From Kitasatospora aureofaciens (GTDB lineage: Bacteria > Actinomycetota > Actinomycetes > Streptomycetales > Streptomycetaceae), in contig NZ_JPRF03000097.1 of assembly GCF_001188955.3 (NCBI RefSeq), positions 1-64,000 on the forward strand: a DNA stretch of 64,000 nt, read 5' to 3'. Under the pieces are notes generated by a model. That model made no database searches. It was not told where the DNA came from and worked only from the letters and a program-made list of their open reading frames with translations. Below are positions 48,196 to 57,516 of the stretch, in pieces. Position numbers and translations under genes: made by a program. Every line of letters starts with the position of its first letter. Within the stretch, counting starts at the first letter, position 1.

Positions 48196-48210
48196 ATTCC
48201 GCCAACGAAT
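48196..48210. promoter_or_regulatory. LysR-type box between tautomerase and LysR gene
   Basis: ATTC-CGCCAAC-GAAT, a short dyad containing T-N11-A, in the 98-bp divergent gap. TATGCT at 48226-48231 could be the LysR -10; it ends eight bases before ATG 48240, so that transcript would be leaderless or nearly so. Confidence 0.45.
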
Positions 48211-48239
48211 GTCCGGCATGGTGGATATGCTGTCTGGTC

Positions 48240-49187
48240 ATGGAGATGACGCTGGTCGGGCTGCGGGTACTGCGCGAGGTGGCGGAGCGGGGCACCTTCA
48301 CCGCCGCGGCGGAAGCGCTCGGGTACACCCAGTCGGCGGTCTCCCGGCAGGTGGCCGCGCTGGAGCAGGCGACCGGTGCCCGGCTCTTCGACCGCTACCC
48401 GGGCGGTGTCCGGCTGACCGGCGCAGGCCGCGCCCTGCTGCGCAACGCCGTCGTCGCCCTGGACGCGCTCGAGGCCGCCGAACGGGAGCTGCGCGGAGCG
48501 GAGGAGACCGAGCGGGGCAGCGTCCGGCTCGGCTTCTTCCCCGCGGCCGGAGCGGTGATCGTGCCCCGTGCCCTGGCGATGCTGCGCCAGGAGCACCCGC
48601 ACATCCAGGTGACGACGCGTGAGGGGACCACTCCCTCCCTCGTGCGCGCGCTGCGGGCCGGCACCCTGGATCTCGCCGTGCTCTCCTCACGGCCACCGCA
48701 CCGCTCGCCCGACACGGACGATCCGCCCCTGAGCGTCGAGCCCCTGCTGGAAGTGCACCTGGCCGTGGCGGTGCCTGCGGACGGGCGGTTCGCCGAACGG
48801 GGCAGCGTCAGTGTCGAGGAGATCGCGGGCGCCCCGTGGATCGCCAGTCCCGGCACGGCGGACGAGCCACTGCTCGGCGTCTGGCCCGGCCTGCCCGGTC
48901 GGCCGAAGGTCCGCCACACCGCCCGGGACTGGCTGACCAAGCTCCACCTGGTCGCGGGCGGCGCCGGAATCACCACCGCCACGCCGTCGCTGCTGCCCGT
49001 CGTCCCGCCCGGTGTCCGCTTCGTGCCCGTCGAAGGCGTCGCGGAGGAGGTACGACACCTGAACCTGGTGCGCCTGCCGGGTCCTCCCACGGCACCCACG
49101 CAGGCACTGGCCCGCGCCCTGCGCCGACAGGCCGCCGACCTCGCGGACCTCCCGGACCTCCCGGACATCGCGGACCACGCCGACTGA
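48240..49187 (+). CDS. LysR family regulator
   Basis: 315 residues. HTH: LRVLREVAERGTFTAAAEAL, YTQSAVSRQVAALEQATGAR. Effector domain with VRLGFFPAAGAVIVPRALAM and WLTKLHLVAGGAGITTATPS. The C-terminus ends in a short Leu-Asp-Pro repeat (LADLPDLPDIADHAD). ATG 48246 is an alternative start. Expected to regulate the divergent tautomerase gene. Confidence 0.92.
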   Translation: MEMTLVGLRVLREVAERGTFTAAAEALGYTQSAVSRQVAALEQATGARLFDRYPGGVRLTGAGRALLRNAVVALDALEAAERELRGAEETERGSVRLGFFPAAGAVIVPRALAMLRQEHPHIQVTTREGTTPSLVRALRAGTLDLAVLSSRPPHRSPDTDDPPLSVEPLLEVHLAVAVPADGRFAERGSVSVEEIAGAPWIASPGTADEPLLGVWPGLPGRPKVRHTARDWLTKLHLVAGGAGITTATPSLLPVVPPGVRFVPVEGVAEEVRHLNLVRLPGPPTAPTQALARALRRQAADLADLPDLPDIADHAD

Positions 49188-49557
49188 CCGCCCAGAGGCT
49201 CGGGCGCCCGCCCGGTCGCCCCCCGCCCGACCGACGACGACCTCGCCGACCACGACCGGGCGACGACGAGCCGGCTGTTCGCCCGTGCGATGCCCGATTT
49301 CCGGGCCACGAAGCCGGATGATGTGGCCACGGCGTACCAGCCGGTAATCCGCCCGCCCCACCCGGGCCCCACCGAGCCGCCGGTATGCCGTTCATGTGCG
49401 CCGTTCACGGGCCCGCCACCCGGCGGAGCGGTCGCGACCGGGGCGCCGCGCTGCAGTCCGGCTACGGGATGACGGGACGACGGGACGCACAGGGCCCGTC
49501 CGGGCGAGTATGGAGGGAGGCTCCAGCTGCGCCTGTCCGCCCGAACGAGGTTCCGTG
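49188..49557. other. 370-bp gap, no supported gene
   Basis: Downstream of the LysR gene and upstream of the phosphatase gene. One frame (around 49220-49360) looks coding-like (RLFARAMPDFRATKPDDVAT) but has no start with a ribosome-binding site and no recognisable family; it may be a remnant. The promoter of the phosphatase gene should lie near 49480-49540. Confidence 0.35.
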
Positions 49558-51720
49558 ATGACCATGCCGTGGAAGCCGCCGTCGAGGCCCGGCCGAGAGG
49601 CGGCCGGGGCGATGGCCGGGCACGGCATCGAGCCGCTGGCACGGATCATGCGGTCGGTGCCGGACCGGCTCGACGCGCACATGGGCGGCCTCTACCTCCT
49701 GTCGGAGGACGGCCAGGTGCTCGAACTGGCCGTGACGCTGGGGGCCGCCCGGCAGTTCACCAGGCCCTGGCGGCACATCGGGCTGGCCGCGCCGATCCCG
49801 GTGGCCGAAGCCGCGCGCACCGGTCAGATCGTCTGGGTGGGCAGCGGCGACGACATGGCGCGCCGGTACCCGAGGGTCGCGGTCTCCATGCCGTACGCGT
49901 TCTGCCTCGGGGCCGTTCCGCTGGTCGCGCGCGGGGTGACGTACGGCGTGCTCTTCATCCTCTGGCCCGCCTCGCATTCCCCCGAGCTGTCGGGCCCCGA
50001 ACGTGACGGGCTCGGTGCGCTGGCGGCCCGCCTGGCCGAGGTGGCGGCGGAGGCCGCCGCCGCGGGCCGTCCGATCCGGGCCGGCCCACGGTCCGCGCTC
50101 GCGGAGGCACGGGTCGTCGATCCCCTCGCGTCGGCGGTAGCGCGGCTGCCGGAGGGCCTCTGCGACATCGATCTGGACGGCCGGCTGGCCGCCGTCACAC
50201 CCGCCGCCGCGGCACTGCTCGGCGAGCCGGCGGAGCGGCTGATCGGCGCGCGCCCGTGGACGGTGCTGCCGTGGCTGCGGGACCCGGTGTACGAGTACCA
50301 CTACCGGGGTGCGGTGATCAGCGGGCAGTCCACCTCCTTCGTCGCGCTGCGGCCGCCGAACCGGTGGCTGCTCTTCCAGCTCTTCCCCGACGCCTCCGGA
50401 CTCACCGCGCGGGTCTCCGTCGCCGACCCCGGCACCGTCGTCGAAGGCGCCGCGGACCCCACCCGGCGCTCGCATTCCGGGTTCTCCACCGAGCGGGCCG
50501 TGCACACCACGCCCGGAGCGCTCTACCACATCCTCCACCTGGCGAGCGCGCTGACCGAGGCCATCGGCGTGCAGGACGTGGTGCGCATGGTGTCCGAGCA
50601 GATCGTGCCGGCCTTCGGCGGCCAGGCCTTCGCGGTCCTGATGGCCGAGGGGGGCCGACTGCGCATCGTCGGGCACCGCGGCTACCCGCCCGGCCAGATC
50701 GACCAGTTCGACGGCACCCCGCTGACGGAGTCGACACCCGGCGTCCAGGCGTCGACCAACGCCGTGCCGGCGTTCTTCGAGAACCGGGCGGAGCTGGAAC
50801 TGCTCTACCCGAACCGCCCCGAGACCCAGGACGGCATGGCCGCCTGGGCCTACCTGCCGCTGGTGACCTCGCGGAGGCTGATCGGCACCTGCGTGCTGGC
50901 CTTCGCCGAACCGCACCACTTCGACCTGGAGGAGCGTGCCGTCCTCACCTCGCTGGGCGGGCTGATCGCCCAGGCCCTGGACCGTGCCCGGCTGTACGAC
51001 ACCAAACTCGGCCTCGCCCAGGGCCTTCAGGAGAACCTGCTGCCCCACGTGCTGCCCGTCGTCCCCGGCCTGGAGGTCAGCGCCCGCTACCTGCCGTGCA
51101 CCGAGGGCATGGACGTCGGAGGCGACTTCTACGACGTCATGCGGGTGGGGCCCGACAGCGTGGCCGTCGTCATCGGCGACGTCCAGGGCCACAACGTCAA
51201 CGCCGCCGCGCTGATGGGCCAGGTGCGCACCGCCGTCCGCGCCTTCGCCGCCGCCGACGCCGACCCGAGCACCGTGCTGGCCCGCACCAACCGCCTGCTG
51301 ACCGACCTGGACACCACGCTCCTGGCCAGCTGCACCTACCTCCGCGTCGACCTCGCCGCCCGCGAGGCCAGTCTGGCCACCGCGGGCCACCCCGTACCCC
51401 TGCTCTACCGCCCGGACGGCCGGGCGGAGGTCGTGGAGCCGCCCATCGGGCTGGTCCTGAACGTCGACCCCGCCGCGGAGTACCCGCAACTGCGCCTCGC
51501 CCTGCCGGTCGGCACCACCCTGGTCCTGTACACCGACGGCCTCATCGAGACGCCCGGCGCCGACCTCGACCGGGCACTGTCCGACCTCATCGCCACCCTC
51601 GGCCGCCACGGCGCCCAGCCCCTCGCCCGCCTGGCCGACGCCCTCATCGGCCAGGCCGGCCACACGGAGCACCGCACGGACGACATCGCGCTCCTGCTGA
51701 TCCGCTCCGTCGCGCGCTGA
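49558..51720 (+). CDS. GAF-PAS-GAF-SpoIIE (PP2C) serine phosphatase
   Basis: 720 residues; ATG 49558 (or the adjacent GTG 49555). GAF-like domain about 25-165, PAS 185-300 (LPEGLCDIDLDGRLAAVTPA), second GAF 325-485 (IVPAFGGQAFAVLMAEGGRL), then the SpoIIE/RsbU phosphatase 500-718 with metal motifs GMDVGGDFYDV, VIGDVQGHNVNAAALMGQV, LYTDGLIETPG and RTDDIALLLI. No histidine-kinase-like ATPase at the C-terminus. Such proteins dephosphorylate anti-anti-sigma factors in response to signals. No sigma or anti-sigma gene adjoins. Confidence 0.93.
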   Translation: MTMPWKPPSRPGREAAGAMAGHGIEPLARIMRSVPDRLDAHMGGLYLLSEDGQVLELAVTLGAARQFTRPWRHIGLAAPIPVAEAARTGQIVWVGSGDDMARRYPRVAVSMPYAFCLGAVPLVARGVTYGVLFILWPASHSPELSGPERDGLGALAARLAEVAAEAAAAGRPIRAGPRSALAEARVVDPLASAVARLPEGLCDIDLDGRLAAVTPAAAALLGEPAERLIGARPWTVLPWLRDPVYEYHYRGAVISGQSTSFVALRPPNRWLLFQLFPDASGLTARVSVADPGTVVEGAADPTRRSHSGFSTERAVHTTPGALYHILHLASALTEAIGVQDVVRMVSEQIVPAFGGQAFAVLMAEGGRLRIVGHRGYPPGQIDQFDGTPLTESTPGVQASTNAVPAFFENRAELELLYPNRPETQDGMAAWAYLPLVTSRRLIGTCVLAFAEPHHFDLEERAVLTSLGGLIAQALDRARLYDTKLGLAQGLQENLLPHVLPVVPGLEVSARYLPCTEGMDVGGDFYDVMRVGPDSVAVVIGDVQGHNVNAAALMGQVRTAVRAFAAADADPSTVLARTNRLLTDLDTTLLASCTYLRVDLAAREASLATAGHPVPLLYRPDGRAEVVEPPIGLVLNVDPAAEYPQLRLALPVGTTLVLYTDGLIETPGADLDRALSDLIATLGRHGAQPLARLADALIGQAGHTEHRTDDIALLLIRSVAR

Positions 51721-51848
51721 ACCGCGACGGCGGGGAACCGTTCCGGGTGACGTGCTCCCGCCGCGTCGCCCGAGCACTCCGGGCACGGCCGCCACCACTG
51801 CCCGGGTGTCCACCTGGTGAGCTGAGCCGCTCCGATCCGGGGGCCCTT

Positions 51849-51899
51849 GCCGCCGGTGACGCCCTGACGGCGGTTCGTTGTCAGGGCGTCACCGGCGGC
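51849..51899. terminator. perfect 20-bp hairpin between convergent genes
   Basis: Arms 51849-51868 and 51880-51899 are exact complements; loop of eleven bases. The right arm runs into the last codons of the convergent TetR gene (stop 51881). Serves both the phosphatase and TetR genes. Confidence 0.9.
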
Positions 51900-52522
51900 T
51901 TCAGCGCCGCGAAGCCCGTACAGAGCAGGCGGACGCTGCGCGTGAACTTCTCGTCCTGGCCGATGCGGGGGATCAACTCGCCCATGACCAGCGGGAAGCG
52001 CTCGCGCAGGTCGGCGTAGAGCTCGGCGGTGACGGCGGGTGGGGAGGACGGCTGGTTCTGCTCCTGGAGGACGAAGCCGGTGACGTGGCTGAGCAGGGTG
52101 TCGGCGGCGATGCCGCAGTGCTCGGCGGGCAGGCCGCCGTCGAGGAGGGTGCCCAGCAGGCGTTCCATCAGGGAGAGCGCGCCGGTGCTGAGCTTGCCGG
52201 GGCTCTCGGCGAGGAGTTGGGCGCCGCCGGGGTGCTCCTTGATGCTCAGCCGGAGGGCGGTGGCCTGGGCCTCGACGCGGTCCGGCCAGGCCGCGCTGGA
52301 CGGTAGGGCGGCCAGGGCCGCGGTGCCCGCGTCGTAGGCCCGGCGGCAGACCCGGTCGGCCATCAGAGCGAGCAGCTCCTCCTTGCCGCGCACGTGGTAG
52401 TAGAGGCTGCCGGCATGGGCGTCGAGCCGGTCGGCAACCTGGCGCATGGACAGGTTCTGGTAGCCGACCTCGGCGAAGACGGCCATGCCCGCGTCGACGA
52501 TGCGCTCCTTGGTGAGCTTCAT
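51881..52522 (-). CDS. TetR family regulator
   Basis: 213 residues from ATG 52522. HTH: KERIVDAGMAVFAEVGYQNL, RQVADRLDAHAGSLYYHVRG; C-terminal region of the TetR_C tetracycline-repressor-like type (LSHVTGFVLQEQNQPSSPPA). Divergent from the membrane protein gene, with two operator copies between them. Its last 19 coding bases lie within the terminator hairpin arm. Confidence 0.92.
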   Translation of the reverse strand: MKLTKERIVDAGMAVFAEVGYQNLSMRQVADRLDAHAGSLYYHVRGKEELLALMADRVCRRAYDAGTAALAALPSSAAWPDRVEAQATALRLSIKEHPGGAQLLAESPGKLSTGALSLMERLLGTLLDGGLPAEHCGIAADTLLSHVTGFVLQEQNQPSSPPAVTAELYADLRERFPLVMGELIPRIGQDEKFTRSVRLLCTGFAALKPPVTP

Positions 52523-52538
52523 GCGAGCCACCGTAACA

Positions 52539-52610
52539 GCGCTTTCCAACACCGTTCGAAAAACGTGCTAGTTTTGCACCGTCAGGTTTTCGAACGGCGT
52601 TGGAAAGCGC
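52539..52610. promoter_or_regulatory. paired inverted TetR operators
   Basis: Segments 52539-52562 and 52587-52610 are reverse complements with one mismatch over 24 bp. Each contains the dyad TTTCCAAC-rCC-GTTCGAAA with one imperfect pair. TAGTTT at 52569-52574 between them is a possible -10 for the plus-strand gene. The TetR protein probably represses both its own and the membrane protein gene. Confidence 0.8.
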
Positions 52611-52637
52611 CGCAACCCGGGGGGAGGGGCCAGGCAG

Positions 52638-53303
52638 ATGGGGGCGATCGTCTTCAACGTGACCACGGCCGCGCTGATGGTCATGATGGTCAACTGCGGG
52701 CTCGGCGTGGTCGGCCGCGACACCCTGCGCGGGCGGCCCCTCCCATGGGCGGCGATCGCCCTGACCGTGGTCGCAGTCGGGGGAGTGGTGCTCCAGCTGG
52801 TGTGGTCCGGCGCCATGGACGCGCTGGACGGGGACCCGGCCAAGTCCGGCTGGTGGCGCGAGTTCACCTCGGTGTTCATGCAGAACGGTGGCCTCTTCGG
52901 CGACCTGTGGAACCTGGTCACCCTCGCCGCCGTCGCCGCGCTCGCCCAGTGGTACTGGGGCGGTGCGCTCACCCTGGTCCTCTTCCTGCTCGGCATCGTG
53001 CTGCCCGGACGGATCGACGGCCTGCTCGGCCTCGGCGACGGCCCGAGCACCGACCCGCGCAACTTCGCCGGCAGCTCCGGCGCCACCTACTTCCTCGGCG
53101 CGACCCTCGCCCTCGCCCTCCTCACCCGCACCCGTGTGCCCAAGGAGATCGCCCTGGCGGCCGGGGTCCCGGTGCTCGGCCTCGCGATGTGGCTAGCCCA
53201 GGACAACGGCCACGGACTGGTGTCCGTCTACGGTTTCGCCCTCGCGGCGGCGGTCCGGGTGGTCCGCAGCCGACTGGTCCGCTCCACCGGTCAGACGGCC
53301 TGA
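52638..53303 (+). CDS. membrane protein under TetR control
   Basis: 221 residues after GGGGGAGGGGCC. Six or seven helices (IVFNVTTAALMVMMVNCGLG, AAIALTVVAVGGVVLQLVWS, LTLVLFLLGIVLPG, FLGATLALALLTRTRV, IALAAGVPVLGLAMWLAQDN). Divergent from TetR. No family recognised; could be an exporter accessory or detoxification membrane protein, but nothing catalytic is visible. Confidence 0.8.
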   Translation: MGAIVFNVTTAALMVMMVNCGLGVVGRDTLRGRPLPWAAIALTVVAVGGVVLQLVWSGAMDALDGDPAKSGWWREFTSVFMQNGGLFGDLWNLVTLAAVAALAQWYWGGALTLVLFLLGIVLPGRIDGLLGLGDGPSTDPRNFAGSSGATYFLGATLALALLTRTRVPKEIALAAGVPVLGLAMWLAQDNGHGLVSVYGFALAAAVRVVRSRLVRSTGQTA

Positions 53304-53406
53304 CCGCTGATCCGGGCGCGGCAGCGCCGAGTGGCCGGGATGGCCGATGATCCAGCCGGTGGCCTCGCGGGGTGAGGGCGGGTTCATGGTTCCCGGAGGC
53401 GCGGCG

Positions 53407-53850
53407 TCAGCCGAGCAGGGCGCCGCCCAGGAGGAGGGCGACGACGAGGGCGGCCAGCAGGGCGTGGCGCCGGTCGCCGGTGCGGAGCCAGCGGGCGACG
53501 GTGACCAGGATGCCGAGGGCCGGGGCGGCGGAGAGGGCGAGGAGGCCGAGGCCGAGCAACAGGGGCCCGGCGCCGTGCTGGGAGGTGAGGTCGGCGAGGG
53601 CGACCGGGCGGGCGGTGCGTTCTCCGGCGGCCAGTGCGGTGATGAGGCCGGCCAGGATGAGCAGCAGCGCGAGGGCGCTGGTGGCGAGCAGCGCGGTGGC
53701 GGTGAGCCGGTTGGTGCGGGCCTCCTCGGCGAGGGCGTCCGGGGTCGGCCCGGTCGCGGCCTCGGGCTCCGGGGTGGTGGCGAGGACGGTTTCCTCGGCG
53801 GGCGGTTCGGCCGGAAGTTCGGTGGGCGGTTCGGTGGGCAGGTCAGACAT
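53407..53850 (-). CDS. DUF1634 membrane protein
   Basis: 147 residues: acidic Pro-rich N-terminus (TEPPTELPAEPPAEETVLAT) then three helices (TATALLATSALALLLILAGL, GAGPLLLGLGLLALSAAPAL, HALLAALVVALLLGGALLG). DUF1634 proteins typically partner TauE/SafE transporters, whose stump overlaps its start by eight bases here. With the transporter broken, it may be an orphan. Confidence 0.8.
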   Translation of the reverse strand: MSDLPTEPPTELPAEPPAEETVLATTPEPEAATGPTPDALAEEARTNRLTATALLATSALALLLILAGLITALAAGERTARPVALADLTSQHGAGPLLLGLGLLALSAAPALGILVTVARWLRTGDRRHALLAALVVALLLGGALLG

Positions 53851-53998
53851 TGATCACTCCGAGGGCGCCGAGCAGGAAGGAGAGGCCGGAGGCGAGCACC
53901 ACGGTGGTGTAGACGGCTTCGATGGTGCCCACCGAGAGCCGGCCGGAGAGCCGGGAGCCGAGCAGTGAGCCGGTGGTGATGCCGAGCACGATCGGAGC
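53843..53998 (-). pseudogene. C-terminal stump of a TauE/SafE sulfite exporter-like gene
   Basis: 51 codons: APIVLGITTGSLLGSRLSGR, TIEAVYTTVVLASGLSFLLG, ending ALGVINV. This is the last two helices of a TauE/SafE transporter (usual length about 250). Upstream of 53998 the frame runs into sequence that belongs to the divergent acyl-CoA dehydrogenase, so the 5' four-fifths is lost. Confidence 0.8.
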
Positions 53999-55117
53999 GT
54001 CCGTCGCTTCACCCGGGAACGCGTCGCCCCGCTGGCCGGACTGATCGACCGCAGTGACGAGATCGGCACCGAACTGTTCGCCGAGATCGCCCGGCAGGGC
54101 CTGTTCGCCAACTCCCTCGGCTACCGGGCCGACCAGCCGCACGGCGGCCCCGAGCGGGTGCGCTTCCTCCTCGCGGTGCTGGAGGAGCTGGCCCGGGTCT
54201 CGCCGTCCGTCGCCAAGGCGGTGATGGACCAGAACCTGGGCCAGATCGGGATGTTGCGCGAGTACGCGGGCTCCGACCTGCGCGAGCACTACCTCGGTGC
54301 GATCCGCACCGGCGAGAAGCAGGCCGCCTTCGCGATGAGCGAGCCGCAGACCGGGTCGAACGTCGCCCGGTTCACCGCGGTGGCGACCCCGGTCGAGGGC
54401 GGCTACCGGATCAGCGGCGAGAAGGACTGGATCACCGGCGCGGCCCGCCGGACGGTGCACTTCGTGGTCGCCAAGCCGGCCCCCGGATCGCGCGAGGTCG
54501 GCCTCTTCCTGGTCGACCGGAGCAGGCTCGGCGCCGGGGACGGAACGGTCGAGATCGACGACCGGAAGGAGAAGCTGGGCCTGCGCGGGCTGGGCGAATT
54601 CCACGTCCGCTACCACGATGTGTTCGTACCCGTCGAGCAGGTGGTGATCGGTTTCGACCGGACTTCGCTGCGCAGAATCATGCGCCACTACAACGGAAAG
54701 CGCCTGGGTCAGTCGGCGATTTGCCTGGGGCTTTCGAAGAGCGCGTTGCGCACGGCCTTCGACTACGCCAGCGCCCGCCTTCCGGCCGGTTCGCCGGGCC
54801 ACCTCGCGATGCAGTCCACGCTGGCCCCGCTGGTCGGTGAGCTGCGGGCGGCGCAGTCGCTCGTCGACTGGGCCGCAGGCGAGTGGGCCGGCGGGGACGA
54901 GACCGGAGCGCCCAGCGCGATGGCCAAGTACGTGACGGGCGAGCTGGCGCAGCGGGTCACCAACGCCGCCGCCCAGGTGTGCGGCGCCAACGGGCTGTCG
55001 GACAAGATGCCGCTGGTCCGGCTGATGCGGGACGCCCGGATGCTCACCATGGCCGGCGGTGCCTCGGAGGTGCTGCGCGGCACGGTCGCCCAGCACCTGG
55101 ACCGGCTGCTCGACTGA
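53993..55117 (+). pseudogene. acyl-CoA dehydrogenase lacking its 5' end
   Basis: Family sequence begins abruptly at RSVRRFTRERVAPLAGLIDR and is then complete: FAMSEPQTGSNVARF, GEKDWITGAARRTVHFVV, the FAD/substrate regions, catalytic-region RLMRDARMLTMAGGASEVLR. No ATG, GTG or TTG occurs in frame between the stop at 53966-53968 and GTG 54158, and that GTG lies well inside the N-terminal domain. About 20 N-terminal residues and the start are missing. A shortened 319-residue product from 54158 is possible but probably inactive. Confidence 0.8.
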
Positions 55118-55215
55118 GCCGGAGCGTACGGACCCCACGGTCGCACCACCGCCGGGCCGTACGCCGGCCGGCGGGGGTGCGACCGGCCCCGCCCAGTTCG
55201 AGTGAGGAGTGAACG

Positions 55216-56096
55216 ATGCGCGTTGCGACCGTCCGGACCGGTGGAGCGGAGAGACTCGCGCTGGTCGACCCGGAGGGCGGTGCCCTGGCACTGCCCGCGG
55301 CCGACCGGCGCAGACCGGTCGGCCTGGCCGAGCTGCTCCCGGCCGGTCCCGAGGCCTGGGCGGAGTTCGCCGAGCGGGCCCGCTCGGGACCGCGGCTGCC
55401 GTTCGACGAGGCCGACCTGCTGGCGCCGCTGCCGCGTCCGCGAACAACCTGTTCGCCCTGGGCCTGAACTACACCGATCACGGGGAGGAGGCCTACCGCG
55501 CGGCCGGCCGGGAGTACCGCAGACCCCGGCACCCGGTGGTGTTCACCAAGGACCGGGGCTGCGTGGCCGCGCCCGTCGGACCGGTGGGCATCGACTTCTC
55601 GCTCTCCCGGGAGATCGACTGGGAGGTCGAACTCGCCGTGGTGATCGGCCGCCGGGCGTGGCGGGTCGACGAGGCCGGCGCACTGGACCACGTCTTCGGC
55701 TACTGCGTGGCCAACGACATCACCGCGCGCGACCTCCAGACCCGGCACAAGCAGTACTACCTGTCGAAGAGCCTGCCCGGCAGCTGCCCCCTCGGCCCCT
55801 GGATCACCACGGCCGACGAGGTCCCGGACCCGCACGACCTGGCGATCACGCTCAGCGTCAACGGCGTGCTCCGCCAGGTCTCCAGGACCGACCAGATGGT
55901 GTTCTCGATCCCGGAGACCATCGCCGCGATCTCCCGGATCGTCCCGCTGGAGCCCGGCGACCTCATCCTCACCGGCACCCCGGCCGGTACGGGTTTCGCC
56001 GCCGACCCGCCGAGCTACCTGGCGCCGGGCGACGTCGTGGAGTGCTCGGTCGAGGGGCTCGGAACGCTCAGCAACCGGATCACCGCCCTGGACTGA
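55216..56096 (+). pseudogene. fumarylacetoacetate hydrolase family gene with one-base frameshift
   Basis: ATG 55216 after AGGAG reads RVATVRTGGAERLALVDPEG to LLAPLPRP, the FAH N-terminal domain. At about 55441 one base is missing (CCG-CGT-CCG-CG-AAC) and the correct frame resumes as NNLFALGLNYTDHGEEAYRA. The catalytic domain is intact: DWEVELAVVIG (metal Glu ligands), GYCVANDITARDLQ (Asp), LTGTPAGTGF. Would cleave C-C bonds in aromatic-acid catabolism. Lies 98 bp after the acyl-CoA dehydrogenase; probably same old operon. A sequencing error cannot be excluded. Confidence 0.78.
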
Positions 56097-56118
56097 GGCC
56101 GGTCCGCGGCCGCGCGGA

Positions 56119-57516
56119 TCACGCCGCCGCGACGAGTTGTTCCGGGCCGCCGACCGCGCCGCTGACCCCTTCGACGGCCGGACCGGCGGGCGACCCGGCG
56201 GTGGAGCGGCGGCTCACCAGAGAGCCCCCGCCCACCGCGCCGCTGACCAGCAGCCCCCCGGCCAGCAGGGCGCCCCGCGCACCGAGCAGCTGGATCGAGG
56301 CGCCCAGTAGCGGCGGGCCGGCCAGGCCCCAGAGCGTGCTCACGCTGCGCCAGGCCCCCAGGACCCGTCCGCGCAGGTGGGCGGGCGGGTCGGTCTGGAG
56401 GATCGTGGTCACGGCCGTGTCGCTGAGCGACTCGAGGACGGCCATGGGCACGACCAGCAGGGCGAGGATGAGAAGGGTGGGCGAGAGCGCCGCGAGGCAC
56501 TGGAGGAGCCCGCCGGCCGCCGTCAGCACCGCCACCAGCCGCACCGAGGGGTTGCGCAGCCGGCCCGCGATCACCGCGCCGACCGTTCCGCCGACGGCCA
56601 GCACTGTGGCGATCAGCCCGTACTCCCGCGCCCCGCCGTGCAGTGCCCCGCTGACCAGGGCGGCGAGGGTGAGGCCGTAGTTGCGGCCGAGCACCGAGCC
56701 GAGGCCGGTGAGGCAGGCCACCGCGACCAGGCGGCGCCGGCCGCAGAAGAAAGTGACGCCGGCCCGGACGCCCTGGCGGTCGGCTTCCGGCTCGGGTCCG
56801 GCGGCCGGTGCCGCGCCCGCCGCCGGCCGCAGGAACGGAATGACCAGCGCCACCAGGACGAAGGACAGGCCGTTGGCCAGGTAGGCGCTCGCCATCCCGA
56901 ACAGGCCGACCGCGACCCCGGCCAGGGCGGTGCCCGCCAGCCGTCCGACGCTGTGCACCACCGAGCCCACCGCGATCGCCGAGGGCACGTCCTCACGGGG
57001 GACGAGGTCGTTGCCGAGCAGTGCGCAGGCCGGGGACTCGATGGTGGCGATCAGCCCGGTGAGCACCGCCAGCACCATGAGGACGGGAACGCTGAGCGCG
57101 CCCAGCGCCACCAGCGCCGCCGTGCCGAGCGCGATCACCGCCAGTGCCGCCTGGCTGACGGCGGCGGTGGTCTTGCGGGGCCACCGGTCGACCGCCGCTC
57201 CGCCCGCCAGTCCCAGCAGCAGACCGGGTGCGACCTGGAGCGCGAGCGACAGTCCGGTGATCGCGGCCGATCCGGTCAACTGGAGGACCAGGAGGTTCTG
57301 GACGGTCAGCTGCATCCAGGCGCCGGCGTTGGAGACGAGGTTGGCCAGCGACCACCAGCGCATGCTCCGGTGGCGCAGCGAACGCCAGGGCGCACGGGAG
57401 CCTTCCGGTGCGGTCTCCGCCGAACGCGCCGCAGGCAGGACGGAGCCCTTGCGTGGCGAGGGGACGAGGACGCGCCGGGCGCGCGAGGGTGCGGTGATTC
57501 TGGGCAGCACTTTCAC
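56119..57516 (-). CDS. MFS transporter (MFS_3/enterobactin-exporter-like)
   Basis: 465 residues if GTG 57516 is used; no start has a clear ribosome-binding site. Twelve helices: RSLRHRSMRWWSLANLVSNA then WMQLTVQNLLVLQLTGSAAI, GGAAVDRWPRKTT (motif A), VGSVVHSVGRLAGTALAGVA, PPAHLRGRVLGAWRSVSTLW. MFS_3 proteins export siderophores, macrolides and other compounds. Ends 22 bp from the FAH stop (convergent) and diverges from the glycan operon. Confidence 0.85.
   Translation of the reverse strand: MKVLPRITAPSRARRVLVPSPRKGSVLPAARSAETAPEGSRAPWRSLRHRSMRWWSLANLVSNAGAWMQLTVQNLLVLQLTGSAAITGLSLALQVAPGLLLGLAGGAAVDRWPRKTTAAVSQAALAVIALGTAALVALGALSVPVLMVLAVLTGLIATIESPACALLGNDLVPREDVPSAIAVGSVVHSVGRLAGTALAGVAVGLFGMASAYLANGLSFVLVALVIPFLRPAAGAAPAAGPEPEADRQGVRAGVTFFCGRRRLVAVACLTGLGSVLGRNYGLTLAALVSGALHGGAREYGLIATVLAVGGTVGAVIAGRLRNPSVRLVAVLTAAGGLLQCLAALSPTLLILALLVVPMAVLESLSDTAVTTILQTDPPAHLRGRVLGAWRSVSTLWGLAGPPLLGASIQLLGARGALLAGGLLVSGAVGGGSLVSRRSTAGSPAGPAVEGVSGAVGGPEQLVAAA

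Noticed and set aside
46567..48249. 560-codon plus-strand frame across the DUF5825-like, reductase and tautomerase genes
   Set aside because: Spans several genes on both strands and has no coherent domain.
49462..51813. 783-codon open frame opposite the SpoIIE phosphatase gene
   Set aside because: Low-complexity translation, no ribosome-binding site, antisense to a gene with clear GAF and PP2C motifs.
53999..55447. Upstream continuation of the TauE frame (534 codons)
   Set aside because: Antisense to the acyl-CoA dehydrogenase; only the last 51 codons resemble TauE/SafE.
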